This document shows, one piece after another, positions 44,332-53,205 of a stretch of 64,000 nucleotides of DNA. The DNA is from JACJYM01 sp965230495 (GTDB lineage: Bacteria > Bacteroidota > Bacteroidia > Chitinophagales > Saprospiraceae). The notes beneath the pieces are model-generated. The model saw only the letters and a program-made list of their open reading frames with translations, made no database searches and was not told the origin of the DNA. The stretch covers positions 1,488,001-1,552,000 of the forward strand of contig OZ246004.1 in assembly GCA_965230495.1 (NCBI GenBank), written 5' to 3'. A program made the position numbers and the translations under genes. Each line of letters opens with the position of its first letter. Position 1 is the first letter of the stretch.

Positions 44332-44748
44332 TTACCTTTTATCTTGTTGAGCTATAACAACCAGTCTTTTTATTAGTTGAACTATTGAGAGTAATATTAG
44401 ATATCCCATCGTGAAGACGACATATAGCCATCCATAGGTCCTTGTCTCAGATATTGGCAAATCAGAAATTATCGTAGCAATCAAAAAACTTAGAACCATA
44501 ATTATAATATACCCAAACACAGAAGTTCTCCAATATCTCACTCCACTTTCATCTCGAAAAGCAAACATTATATTTATTAGAATAAAAACAAATAATATCG
44601 TACAAGATATAATCCAAGGCTCCGATATATCCAGATTATTCGAATCCATTGCTAATATCAATTTCATTATCCCTCCTGCAATAATCAATAGAAGGATCGA
44701 ATACTTAATCTGTATCTTAGGATCACTTATATTAAGCATTACTTTCAT
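44332..44748 (-). CDS. Small integral membrane protein
   Basis: A 138-residue protein that I do not recognise. Four hydrophobic segments are apparent (about 16-33, 45-62, 77-97, 105-125: for example WIISCTILFVFILINIMFAF, VFGYIIIMVLSFLIAT, LYVVFTMGYLILLSIVQL), with charged ends. It lies between the RDD gene and msrB at short distances (5 and 21 bases) and so belongs to their operon. Role unknown. Confidence 0.65.
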   Translation of the reverse strand: MKVMLNISDPKIQIKYSILLLIIAGGIMKLILAMDSNNLDISEPWIISCTILFVFILINIMFAFRDESGVRYWRTSVFGYIIIMVLSFLIATIISDLPISETRTYGWLYVVFTMGYLILLSIVQLIKRLVVIAQQDKR

Positions 44749-44753
44749 TTCAA

Positions 44754-45467
44754 TTATCTTGTAATTAATATATACTCAACGAGAACTGTCTCCAAAAACT
44801 TAACTTTGTCACGTACATCATCTGGATTAACTCCAATACCTTGCGTTACCTTTTCAAATAGCTCTTCAATAACATTAAGGTTGCTTTCAGATTTCTTTCC
44901 TTTATACCTATTTAATGCTTGTTTAACCAAAAGCATATCCTTGTCATCAAATCTTCGTACATTAGGATATTTTATCTTTCTTGTGTCTTTGTTCAATGAC
45001 AAAATTGAATCTAAAGAAACCAACTCGTCAGATAGCAATTTAATAACTAAAGTCTTAGATAAAACTCCTCCTAACCTCTGCTTAAACCTAGATGAATTGA
45101 TGAATAAAAAACTTAAAAATCCAAAACTCAATGTCACATCAATATTTCTAAATAACCATCTTACAAATAATGACTCAACATCCGGTTTTCCTCCTTTTAA
45201 ATCAATCACCCTAATTTTGAGAAGCATTTTCCCAGGGCTCTGACCTTTGTTAAAAACTTCGAAAAAAAAATGATACAACGAACTAAAGAGTAGTATTATA
45301 ACCGAATAAAACAACCCTGTCCAAGAAAATAACATTGAGAATATAATAACGACAAAAACTATAATCAACATATCCACAACAAATGCTAAAAATCGTTGCA
45401 AAAAAGTCGCTAATTCATATTGAATACTGATATTGTGTGCCGTGTATATATCTATCGTTTGTGCCAA
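44754..45467 (-). CDS. RDD family membrane protein
   Basis: A 237-residue protein of the RDD family. Landmarks are ELATFLQRFLAFVVDMLIIV, with the R..D pattern in the first segment, KGQSPGKMLLKIRVIDLKGG and FVRWLFRNID. A soluble tail follows with a charged helical region. The gene is divergent from the SpoIIM-MoxR operon across 97 bases; in Bacteroidota an RDD gene is often part of this neighbourhood, so a shared function at the membrane is likely. Confidence 0.85.
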   Translation of the reverse strand: MAQTIDIYTAHNISIQYELATFLQRFLAFVVDMLIIVFVVIIFSMLFSWTGLFYSVIILLFSSLYHFFFEVFNKGQSPGKMLLKIRVIDLKGGKPDVESLFVRWLFRNIDVTLSFGFLSFLFINSSRFKQRLGGVLSKTLVIKLLSDELVSLDSILSLNKDTRKIKYPNVRRFDDKDMLLVKQALNRYKGKKSESNLNVIEELFEKVTQGIGVNPDDVRDKVKFLETVLVEYILITR

Positions 45468-45514
45468 TTATACGTTCTTTCTAAAATGCAATATTGAAAT
45501 TAGATTTAATATTT

Positions 45515-45544
45515 AGTAAATTTATAAAAAGTTATAAATTTACT
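45515..45544. promoter_or_regulatory. Perfect 13 bp inverted repeat between RDD and SpoIIM genes
   Basis: AGTAAATTTATAA (45515-45527) and TTATAAATTTACT (45532-45544) form a perfect stem with loop AAAG. It lies 20 bases before the SpoIIM start and 47 from the RDD start, so it could be an operator for both divergent genes or a leader hairpin. Confidence 0.6.
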
Positions 45545-45564
45545 GATTCAATAGTAACCAGATT

Positions 45565-47373
45565 TTGACAGAATCACAATTTGTAAATCAGAACATAGAT
45601 CAATGGAGAGAGTTAGAAGAATTGCTAAAAAGCAATTATAAGGATCCTGATAGATTACAAGAGCTTTTCATAAAAGTTTCTAATGATTTAGCTTATGCCA
45701 AAACATACTTTCCTAACAGATCTGTACGACTCTATTTAAATGGTCTTACCCAAGGTGTATTCAATATTATTGATAAAAAAAGGACTACTTTCAGTTTTAG
45801 AAGTTTAATTGATTTTTATAGAAATGTTCTGCCTTATGAATTGTTCCATGCACGTAAGGAACTGTTGTACTCATTTTTGATATTTACCATTAGTGTAATG
45901 ATCGGAGTACTATCAAGCATGAAAAATACTGATTTCCCAAAAATGATACTTGGTGATGATTATATAGAAATGACGGAGGAGAATATTAACGATGGTGACC
46001 CAATGCGAGTTTATAAAGATGCAGGAAGAAACGAAATGTTCTTCTATATTACTTTTAATAATATTAGAGTGTCTTTTTTAGCTTTTGTATTGGGCATTTT
46101 AGGTTCTTTAGGTACAGCTATCGTACTTATTAACAATGGAATTATGTTAGGGGCTTTTCAATATTTTTTTTATAAAAAAGGACTATTTTTAACATCTTTC
46201 ATGACCATTTGGATTCACGGTACTATAGAAATATCTGCGATTATTATTGCGGGAGCTGCAGGATTTGTTTTAGGAAGGGGCGTTCTTTTTCCAGGCACTT
46301 ATTCACGAAATATATCTATTCAAAAATCAGCTCTACGTGCCGTAAGGATTATCGCAGGAATTATTCCTCTCTTTATTATTGCCGGGTTTTTGGAATCTTT
46401 TGTCACTAGACTGACTAGTATGCCCTTTCTATTAAAACTATTAATAATAGTTGGCTCTTTGGCCTTCATAATTATAATGTATATCATATATCCTCGTTAT
46501 CGGACCAAGTCAAAAACAGAAGGCAGATATGAAGTTCATCCGTCACAACCAGAAATATTAAGTTTTCAAAAGTATGAAGGGAGAACACTAGCACAAAACA
46601 TTGAATTATCATTGGCATTTATTCGCAATAATTTATCACAACTTTTTAGATATGTCTTATTACCAGCTGTAGTTATTTGCTCATTAGCTTATATTATTTG
46701 GATTTCTGTTAGTGATTTTAGATCAATACTATATGATGAAATATTTACCAGAATAGAAGATGGAGGTATTGGTATCTTTTTCGTCTATTGGGTACTATCG
46801 GCACAGTGTATTTTGTTTGTTAATTTGTTATTTAATAAGGTGAACAGCTTTATGTTTTATTACAAAAAAGCATTTATTGGTATTCTGATACTATGCTTTC
46901 CTTTAGTTTTCACAGTTTATTTCCTGCCGCTATATGCTTTTGCAATACTTGTTATAATATTTCCTTTTCAGTCACTCTTTAGTCTATGCTACCATTTATG
47001 TTTTGATGATACCAACTTTATTTCAACTCTTAGAAAAAGATTTTCAAGTTCCTATATCAATTACTGGTACAATTTTATTCCCATTGTATGTATATTCATT
47101 GTACATTTTATAATATACTCAAGTCTAAATTCGGCCATTAGTACATTTCTTATTGAATTCATTAGCTACCATGATATTTTTTCAAACCAAAACACTAGTT
47201 ATGTTTTTTTCGTTTCACTTATTACTGTTTTTATCCACATGATCATGTTGGTTTTCTACCAACTTATTAGTTTGGGCACTTATTTTTCAAACCTAGCCGT
47301 CCATAAAGCATTGGATCTAAAAGAGAAATTAAATCAGTTCGGAAAAGGGATATTAGATAACTATGCTATTTAA
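45565..47373 (+). CDS. SpoIIM-like membrane protein fused to a second membrane domain
   Basis: A 602-residue membrane protein. The first 320 residues match the SpoIIM/DUF95 family: a soluble start (FVNQNIDQWRELEELL, LYLNGLTQGVFNIIDKK) and membrane helices with TFNNIRVSFLAFVLGILGSL, NNGIMLGAFQYFF and IWIHGTIEISAIIIAGAAGF. The second part (about 330-602) adds six or so membrane helices without recognised motifs; related operons in Bacteroidota may carry this part as a separate gene. The start is TTG at 45565, supported by alignment to family starts. Its end overlaps the next gene by 11 bases. In this operon the protein likely anchors a MoxR-DUF58 system. Confidence 0.85.
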   Translation: MTESQFVNQNIDQWRELEELLKSNYKDPDRLQELFIKVSNDLAYAKTYFPNRSVRLYLNGLTQGVFNIIDKKRTTFSFRSLIDFYRNVLPYELFHARKELLYSFLIFTISVMIGVLSSMKNTDFPKMILGDDYIEMTEENINDGDPMRVYKDAGRNEMFFYITFNNIRVSFLAFVLGILGSLGTAIVLINNGIMLGAFQYFFYKKGLFLTSFMTIWIHGTIEISAIIIAGAAGFVLGRGVLFPGTYSRNISIQKSALRAVRIIAGIIPLFIIAGFLESFVTRLTSMPFLLKLLIIVGSLAFIIIMYIIYPRYRTKSKTEGRYEVHPSQPEILSFQKYEGRTLAQNIELSLAFIRNNLSQLFRYVLLPAVVICSLAYIIWISVSDFRSILYDEIFTRIEDGGIGIFFVYWVLSAQCILFVNLLFNKVNSFMFYYKKAFIGILILCFPLVFTVYFLPLYAFAILVIIFPFQSLFSLCYHLCFDDTNFISTLRKRFSSSYINYWYNFIPIVCIFIVHFIIYSSLNSAISTFLIEFISYHDIFSNQNTSYVFFVSLITVFIHMIMLVFYQLISLGTYFSNLAVHKALDLKEKLNQFGKGILDNYAI

Positions 47374-48064
47374 ATATTCCATATGGACACTGTTGCTTCT
47401 TTGTATCTGGAATATGTCTTGGTGCAATGAAGATCCCATCCCTCTCCTCTCCACTCAAAAAATAGAAATAAACGATCAAAAATATCAGGATTGGAAAGAA
47501 AAACTGAACATTGAAAAAAAGAAAAAAGTACTTAAGCTTAAAGAATCAAAATCTAATAAGAATAGTACTAAAAGCACAGGAAAAACAAATTTCTCCGGAA
47601 TATCGGGTTTCACCAACGCAATACTTTACATTGTTATTGGGTTTCTTGTTCTCGTTATTATTTATCTTTTATTAGCAAGTATAAAACTTAAACGTCCAGA
47701 AAGTAAAGCTAGCTTTAAAGAAAATTTAAAAATTGAAAATCTTGAAGAGGTCAATACCTTTGAAGGTTATGATTTCTTCTTAAGGAATAAGAATTATCGT
47801 CAAGCCTTCAGAATGTTGTTTTTAAGAACACTTCAAGAACTTCAAAACACAAAAACTATTAAATGGACTCCTGAAAAAACCAACATTGACTATCAAAGAG
47901 AGATGGAAAAACATGAAAAAGCCGTATCGTTCAGAAATCTAGCAAGAGTTTTTGATATGATCTGGTATGGTGATAAAGAAATTGGAGAATCTCAATTTCG
48001 TAATTCATTGAGCTACTTTGATGATTTCCTTGACGATAAATCTTATAACGAATACTTGCAATGA
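47363..48064 (+). CDS. DUF4129 domain protein
   Basis: A 233-residue protein with a signal (WTLLLLCIWNMSWCN), a lysine-rich linker (about 47-75), one membrane helix (AILYIVIGFLVLVIIYLLLA) and a C-terminal DUF4129 domain of about 90 residues (YRQAFRMLFLRTLQELQNTK). The topology suggests the linker outside and the domain in the cytosol. DUF4129 proteins accompany MoxR ATPases. Its start overlaps SpoIIM, and its end overlaps the next gene by 4 bases (ATGA). Confidence 0.85.
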   Translation: MLFKYSIWTLLLLCIWNMSWCNEDPIPLLSTQKIEINDQKYQDWKEKLNIEKKKKVLKLKESKSNKNSTKSTGKTNFSGISGFTNAILYIVIGFLVLVIIYLLLASIKLKRPESKASFKENLKIENLEEVNTFEGYDFFLRNKNYRQAFRMLFLRTLQELQNTKTIKWTPEKTNIDYQREMEKHEKAVSFRNLARVFDMIWYGDKEIGESQFRNSLSYFDDFLDDKSYNEYLQ

Positions 48065-49257
48065 AAAGATCTATTGTCATACTGGGGATAATAATCCTTT
48101 TTTTTGTAGCCATTTTCGCTTATTTCTTTGAGTTCCGAGAAGTGTCTGATTATAGTATTAAAAATCAATATGAGCTATACAACAAGGATGACCTTGGACT
48201 TTGGATGTTTAACAAATTCCTAACGGAAGCATATGATTTAAAGAAAGTAAAGGAGATATACCATTTAGATAGTATTATTAGAGATAGCACCAGTCTATTT
48301 ATTAAAATGGATCACCCCACATCACAAACTAATGATGAAGATAGTTTACTGGTGTTGGCAAAACAAGGGGTAAAAGTCCTATACATAACTCCTAGTCTCA
48401 ATAGTACTTTTGACTCCATACAATCTCCTTTTTATGATTACGACAATGAAAGGAGAGACACCATCAGTTACTTCTTCACTAATTCCAAATTAACACAGTC
48501 TGATACGCTGAGATTTGTGAACAGAGTGAATACAGATTATTATTGGTCGCATAAAAGGATTAACTATCTCCAATACTATTTCGATGCTCAGGATGCAAGA
48601 TCGGAACTGATAAAAATCGACTCTAACAAAGTGATTTTTGGTGTATTAATGGATTCAACACGAAATATTTACTACCACCTCAACCCGACCATGTTTGTAA
48701 ATAATTATTTTACCGAAGATGATGCGAAAGAGCATATGGAGGGTGTATTGAGTTATTTCGAGCCAAAACAGGTTTATTATTCAAACCAAATTAGAGTCTC
48801 TTCAAACAAATCAAAACTAGAGAACCCGCTTGCCTTTATATTCGATCATCGAAGTTTGAAATCTGCATATCTTCTAGCTTTAATTGTTTTAGCTATTTCC
48901 GCTTTCTTTAAGTCAAAAAGAAGAGTAAAGGTTATTCCAGTGCTGAAAAAGAAAGAGAATACCTCCTTAGAATATATCAAAATGTTAAGTGATTTGTACT
49001 TGCATAATGGTCAACATCATAAGGTCGTTAGAAAACTAGAAAATATATTTTATCATGAAATGCAAAGGTTATATTATATACCAAAGAATACTATCGATTA
49101 CACAGAAAAACTGGCAAAAAAATCTAAGATTAATATTGATAAATTAAACTTTATCGAACGAAATTTTAAAGAGGCTGAACAGAAAAAAGATTTTTCTGAT
49201 GCAGAGTTAATGCATCTTTTTAGAGAAATATTCAAACTAATAAAAAAAACGAAGTAA
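48061..49257 (+). CDS. DUF4350 domain protein
   Basis: A 398-residue protein with an N-terminal membrane anchor (SIVILGIIILFFVAIFAYFF), a periplasmic part with the DUF4350-like fold (YNKDDLGLWMFNKFL and onwards), another membrane helix (KSAYLLALIVLAISAFF, about 268-284) and a C-terminal cytosolic helical region. It is found with MoxR/DUF58 genes in this phylum and its role is not known. It overlaps DUF4129 by 4 bases and precedes moxR by 1 base. Confidence 0.8.
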   Translation: MKRSIVILGIIILFFVAIFAYFFEFREVSDYSIKNQYELYNKDDLGLWMFNKFLTEAYDLKKVKEIYHLDSIIRDSTSLFIKMDHPTSQTNDEDSLLVLAKQGVKVLYITPSLNSTFDSIQSPFYDYDNERRDTISYFFTNSKLTQSDTLRFVNRVNTDYYWSHKRINYLQYYFDAQDARSELIKIDSNKVIFGVLMDSTRNIYYHLNPTMFVNNYFTEDDAKEHMEGVLSYFEPKQVYYSNQIRVSSNKSKLENPLAFIFDHRSLKSAYLLALIVLAISAFFKSKRRVKVIPVLKKKENTSLEYIKMLSDLYLHNGQHHKVVRKLENIFYHEMQRLYYIPKNTIDYTEKLAKKSKINIDKLNFIERNFKEAEQKKDFSDAELMHLFREIFKLIKKTK

Positions 49258-49258
49258 G

Positions 49259-50266
49259 ATGGATAACAATATGGAGTCTAACAACGAAGAACCAAAAGTT
49301 AATCATGAAAGACAGGAGCAATTGAGTTACTTCTCCGATAGATTAAGAGAAGTTAAACAGGAATGTAATAAGATTATCGTAGGCCACGAAAATTTAGTCG
49401 ATCTCATCATTTGCAGTATGATATGCGGTGGTCATGTACTTTTGGAAGGTGTCCCGGGAATTGCCAAGACCCTAACGGCCAAGGTTATTGCCCAAGTTGT
49501 GGATAGTAAATTTCGTCGAATTCAATTTACCCCGGATCTACTACCTTCAGATATAATAGGAACATCTATTTACGAGATGGATACAGGAAAATTTAAATTT
49601 GAAAAAGGACCTATTTTTTCAAATACCATACTTATAGACGAGATTAATAGAGCACCGGCAAAAACACAGGCTGCACTGTTTGAGGTTATGGAAGAAAGAC
49701 AAATTACATATGATGGTAAAACCTACAAGTTTGATTTTCCTTTTATAATAATTGCTACTCAAAATCCAATTGAACAAGAAGGAACGTATAGACTACCTGA
49801 AGCACAACTTGATAGATTTCTAATTAAAATTATTTTGGAATATCCAAGCCTTGAGGAGGAACAGATTATCTTACAAAGATTTCAAAACGATCTGGGTGAA
49901 GTTAATTTGAAAGCTATTCAGCCTATTCTTAAAGCTTCTGAATTAAAAAAGCTTCAGGAATTAGCAAAGTCAATTCATATTGAAGATCAAATCATCACCT
50001 ATATTTCTCAAATTGTTCAGGCGACAAGAAATCATCCCAAATTATATCTTGGGGGATCACCTCGTGCTAGCTTAGCCGTTCTTAAATTATCAAAGTTAAT
50101 GGCCATTTTATCTGGGAGAGACTTTGTTATTCCCGACGACGTCAAATACATTGCTCCCTATGTTTTAAATCACAGACTAATCCTTACCCCTGATGCAGAA
50201 ATGGAAAGCCTAACAACCTTTGATGTGATTAACGGCATTTTAAAAGAGATTGAAATTCCTAGATAA
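49259..50266 (+). CDS. MoxR family AAA+ ATPase
   Basis: A 335-residue AAA+ ATPase. Motifs: Walker A GVPGIAKTLTAK (about 60-71), the PDLLPSDIIGTSIYE segment of MoxR proteins, Walker B LIDEINRAPAKTQAALFEVM, sensor ATQNPIEQEGTYRLPEAQLD and GGSPRASLAVLKLSK. MoxR proteins act with von Willebrand-type proteins as chaperones that insert metals or activate complexes. Here the partner is the DUF58 protein encoded next. The first 25 residues are polar and poorly conserved. Confidence 0.95.
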   Translation: MDNNMESNNEEPKVNHERQEQLSYFSDRLREVKQECNKIIVGHENLVDLIICSMICGGHVLLEGVPGIAKTLTAKVIAQVVDSKFRRIQFTPDLLPSDIIGTSIYEMDTGKFKFEKGPIFSNTILIDEINRAPAKTQAALFEVMEERQITYDGKTYKFDFPFIIIATQNPIEQEGTYRLPEAQLDRFLIKIILEYPSLEEEQIILQRFQNDLGEVNLKAIQPILKASELKKLQELAKSIHIEDQIITYISQIVQATRNHPKLYLGGSPRASLAVLKLSKLMAILSGRDFVIPDDVKYIAPYVLNHRLILTPDAEMESLTTFDVINGILKEIEIPR

Positions 50267-50270
50267 AGTC

Positions 50271-51593
50271 GTGAAACACATATATTTTCATAATAGATTC
50301 TTTAGGAGTATGTGGGCTCTGATAACCTTATTTGTACTCAGTTTTCCCTTTCCCCTGCTCTACAATATTTCATGGATTGCATTATTAGTTTTTCTAATTT
50401 TTCTAGTCGCCGATTTTTTTCTACTCAAACAACTTGCAAGAAAAATAAATATTACAAGAACTTTGGACGAGAAATACGCTTTGGGTGATTTTCAGATGGT
50501 AATGTATAAAATAAGCAATAACAATAAACAATCTGTATCTCTAACTATTTATGATGAATTCCCTTACCAGTTACAGATTCGGAATGCCATGTTTGAAGAA
50601 TCGCTAGATGCTAATGAAGTAATAGATTTTGACTATAGTTTTATTCCTAAAACGCGAGGAGAGTATGTTTTCGGTAATATTCAAATATTCATTATATCAG
50701 TATTAAAACTAATAGAATGGCGAAAAACCGTTCCCGCTCAAAATTCGGTAAAAGTATTTCCATCTTTTATACAGATGAAAAAGTATGAATTACAATTATT
50801 TTCAAAAACTGCAACACTTACTGGAATCAAACGCATAAGGGAGAGAGGTGAAAACGAGGAATTCGAACATATTAAGAACTATGTATCAGGGGATAATATA
50901 AGAGCCATCAATTGGAAAGCCACTTCCAAAATGAATAAATTAATGGTAAATCAATTTGAAAACACTAAATCTCAAATGGTATACTGCATTGTGGATAAAG
51001 GTCGAGTTATGGAAATGCCTTTTGAAGGCTTGTCCTTATTAGACTATGCTATTAACTCTAGTTTAGTAATTGCTAATATTATTTTAAGAAAATATGATAA
51101 AATAGGGTTGATCACCTTCGGTAAAAAAATAGATTCCTTCATCAAATCGGAAGACAAAAAACATCAATTACAACGTATTGCTCATATATTGTATGATCAG
51201 AAAACAGATTTCAAAGAATCGAATTACGAGTTATTGTTTAAAAGTATTCGATCTAAGATCAAGAGGCGAAGTGTACTATTTCTCTTTACTAATTTTGAAA
51301 GTTTAAACGACCTTAATAATAGTTTAAAATACTTGATAGGCATCAATAAACTTCATTTACTTGTTGTCATTTCCTTCAAAAATACTGAGGTCATCAAAGA
51401 GATCGATGAAAAACCAAGGAATATAAGTGGTACGTACTATCGTACTTTTGCTCTAAACCATATCATTGAAAAAGAAAAAATAATGCTAAAGTTACAATCG
51501 GCAGGTATACAAACTATTCTCACCACACCAGATAAACTATCCATTGACACCATCAATAAATACTTAGAAATTAAGGCAAAAAGAATGAAATAA
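50271..51593 (+). CDS. DUF58 domain protein, von Willebrand-like
   Basis: A 440-residue protein with two membrane segments near the N-terminus (SMWALITLFVLSFPFPLLYN and ISWIALLVFLIFLVADFFLL). The core is the DUF58 signature RGENEEFEHIKNYVSGDNIR followed by INWKATSKMNKLMVNQFE, and a vWA-like domain begins at MVYCIVDKGRVM. The start is GTG at 50271 (KHIYFHNRFF), five bases after moxR; an upstream TTG at 50250 would overlap moxR and adds residues not typical of the family. It is last in the operon and ends at a terminator. Confidence 0.87.
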   Translation: MKHIYFHNRFFRSMWALITLFVLSFPFPLLYNISWIALLVFLIFLVADFFLLKQLARKINITRTLDEKYALGDFQMVMYKISNNNKQSVSLTIYDEFPYQLQIRNAMFEESLDANEVIDFDYSFIPKTRGEYVFGNIQIFIISVLKLIEWRKTVPAQNSVKVFPSFIQMKKYELQLFSKTATLTGIKRIRERGENEEFEHIKNYVSGDNIRAINWKATSKMNKLMVNQFENTKSQMVYCIVDKGRVMEMPFEGLSLLDYAINSSLVIANIILRKYDKIGLITFGKKIDSFIKSEDKKHQLQRIAHILYDQKTDFKESNYELLFKSIRSKIKRRSVLFLFTNFESLNDLNNSLKYLIGINKLHLLVVISFKNTEVIKEIDEKPRNISGTYYRTFALNHIIEKEKIMLKLQSAGIQTILTTPDKLSIDTINKYLEIKAKRMK

Positions 51594-51620
51594 AAAAGCC
51601 TTGTCCTACGAACAAGGCTT
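51592..51620 (-). terminator. Terminator of rplS and facing genes
   Basis: AAGCCTTGT (51596-51604) and ACAAGGCTT (51612-51620) form a perfect 9 bp stem with a 7-base loop. On the minus strand TTTTTTA follows, which terminates rplS. It also lies at the end of the plus-strand DUF58 operon. Confidence 0.75.
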
Positions 51621-51642
51621 CAAAGTTTACTATTATCTTTTT

Positions 51643-51993
51643 CTAGAAGTGCTTTTTCTCTCTAATCTTAGCTTTCTTACCTACTAAATCTCTTAGATAG
51701 TATAGCTTAGCTCTTCTCACCCTACCTCTTTTCAAAACTTCTATTTTATCAATATTTGGAGACGACCAAGGAAATATCCTTTCCACTCCTACCCCATTTG
51801 ACATTTTTCTTACAGTAAAAGACTTAGTTGCACCATGACCCTTTATTTGAATCACATCACCTCTAAACACCTGTATTCTTTCCTTCGCTCCTTCTATGAT
51901 TTTATAACTTACAGCAATATTATCTCCTGATTTAAACTTTGGATAATCTTTTTCAGGAGTTACCTGCGAGTGTACATAATTTATTAAATCCAT
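51643..51993 (-). CDS. rplS: 50S ribosomal protein L19
   Basis: A 116-residue ribosomal protein at the interface of the subunits. Seen are YPKFKSGDNIAVSYKIIEG, RIQVFRGDVIQIKGHG, FTVRKMSNGVGVERIFPWSS and KRGRVRRAKLYYLRDLVGKKA. It is expressed alone here, without the usual rpsP-rimM-trmD neighbours, which is common in Bacteroidota. It has its own promoter box and terminator. Confidence 0.98.
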   Translation of the reverse strand: MDLINYVHSQVTPEKDYPKFKSGDNIAVSYKIIEGAKERIQVFRGDVIQIKGHGATKSFTVRKMSNGVGVERIFPWSSPNIDKIEVLKRGRVRRAKLYYLRDLVGKKAKIREKKHF

Positions 51994-52027
51994 AACTAAA
52001 ATTTAGCAAGTATTTCAAATAAGGTTG

Positions 52028-52035
52028 CAAAGATA
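52028..52035 (-). promoter_or_regulatory. -7 box for rplS
   Basis: The minus strand reads TATCTTTG, an exact TAnnTTTG match 35 bases before the rplS start. Confidence 0.55.
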
Positions 52036-52082
52036 TACTTATTATTCTAATATCAATGTATTAACTAATAATAATTTAAAAA

Positions 52083-53099
52083 TTACAGCACTAATAAATT
52101 ACAACCTCTGATGTCTGCATTATCTAATCGGCCCATAACTTTGAAAGTACCGTCATCATTTGAAATAACTATGTCTTCGGTAGCAATAAAACAACAGGTT
52201 TCAATGTTTGCCAAATCAATGAAATATGCTAATCCCGCTTTACCTTTTTTCACTTCTTCAAATGGATCATTTATATCTCTAACAGAAAGCAACATTGTTG
52301 AGGGAAGTTTTAGGTTAATACCGTCTATAGCATATGCTTGAGACAATAATTCAGTCATCCCATATTCAGACCTAAAGCTTCTAACATTAGTGCTAGCTCT
52401 GTATTTTCCATATAACTCTTCTTTAGTCAGCTCCTTTTTCCTTCCTTTCATGCCCCCAGTATCAACAACTATTAAGTCTTCGAAATCAATATTGAATTCT
52501 TTGAAGAAATCCATCAACGCATAGGATACACCAAATAAAACAGTGGGAATATCCCTTTCTCGACAATCCATCAGTGCTCGATACAGGGTCTCCTTGTCAT
52601 CAAGGTAAAATGAGCTTTCTTTATATTTCGATTTCTGTATAAATCCATTGACCATATATACCAGAGAGGAATGTCCGCTCTCCAAATAATGGGGCAATAG
52701 TGCCAAAAAACAGTAATTTGAGATATCATCTCCAAAGCTATTTTCAAAACAATGGCTACTTATCTTTCTATACCATTCTCCATTTCGTAATAGATGTTTT
52801 GATTTTTTAGAAGATGTCGTTCCACTTGATTCAAAAAGTTTTTCCTCCACCCATTCTCCTGTCTTAATATCATAATCTTTAAACAATGAAATAGGCAAAA
52901 ATGCCATTTTTTGAATGGTAGTTGCATCCATAAATTTTGGACCTAAATATTCAATATATTGCCTAAACGTTATGTTATAGGTAATCTGAAATTTATATAT
53001 CTCCAAGACTAATCTGCTAGATTCTTCATTATTGAAGTTTTTAAATTGCTTTAAAATTCTATTTTTGAGCGTATTTTTTCTTACATCAATTGAATTCAT
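52083..53099 (-). CDS. LuxE/AMP-binding acyl-protein synthetase-like protein
   Basis: A 338-residue protein of the LuxE-type ANL superfamily, which activates an acyl group as an adenylate. The ATP loop is FESSGTTSSKK; later come VLFGVSYALMDFFK, VDTGGMKGRKKELTKEELYG and FRSEYGMTELLSQAY, and a C-terminal region near VMGRLDNADIRGCNL. LuxC and other lux genes are absent, so it is not for light production; orphan relatives in Bacteroidota may act in acyl transfer to lipids or proteins. The frame extends 13 codons further upstream, but the ATG at 53099 is closer to the family start. Confidence 0.82.
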   Translation of the reverse strand: MNSIDVRKNTLKNRILKQFKNFNNEESSRLVLEIYKFQITYNITFRQYIEYLGPKFMDATTIQKMAFLPISLFKDYDIKTGEWVEEKLFESSGTTSSKKSKHLLRNGEWYRKISSHCFENSFGDDISNYCFLALLPHYLESGHSSLVYMVNGFIQKSKYKESSFYLDDKETLYRALMDCRERDIPTVLFGVSYALMDFFKEFNIDFEDLIVVDTGGMKGRKKELTKEELYGKYRASTNVRSFRSEYGMTELLSQAYAIDGINLKLPSTMLLSVRDINDPFEEVKKGKAGLAYFIDLANIETCCFIATEDIVISNDDGTFKVMGRLDNADIRGCNLLVL

Positions 53100-53205
53100 T
53101 AGGTAAAGAAAAGAATTATGTCCCAATATCCGACTCACCTTTTGATTCTAAATAATGTACTGGATTAGAACTTAATTAAAATTGTAAAGCTTAAAATATT
53201 CGTCG

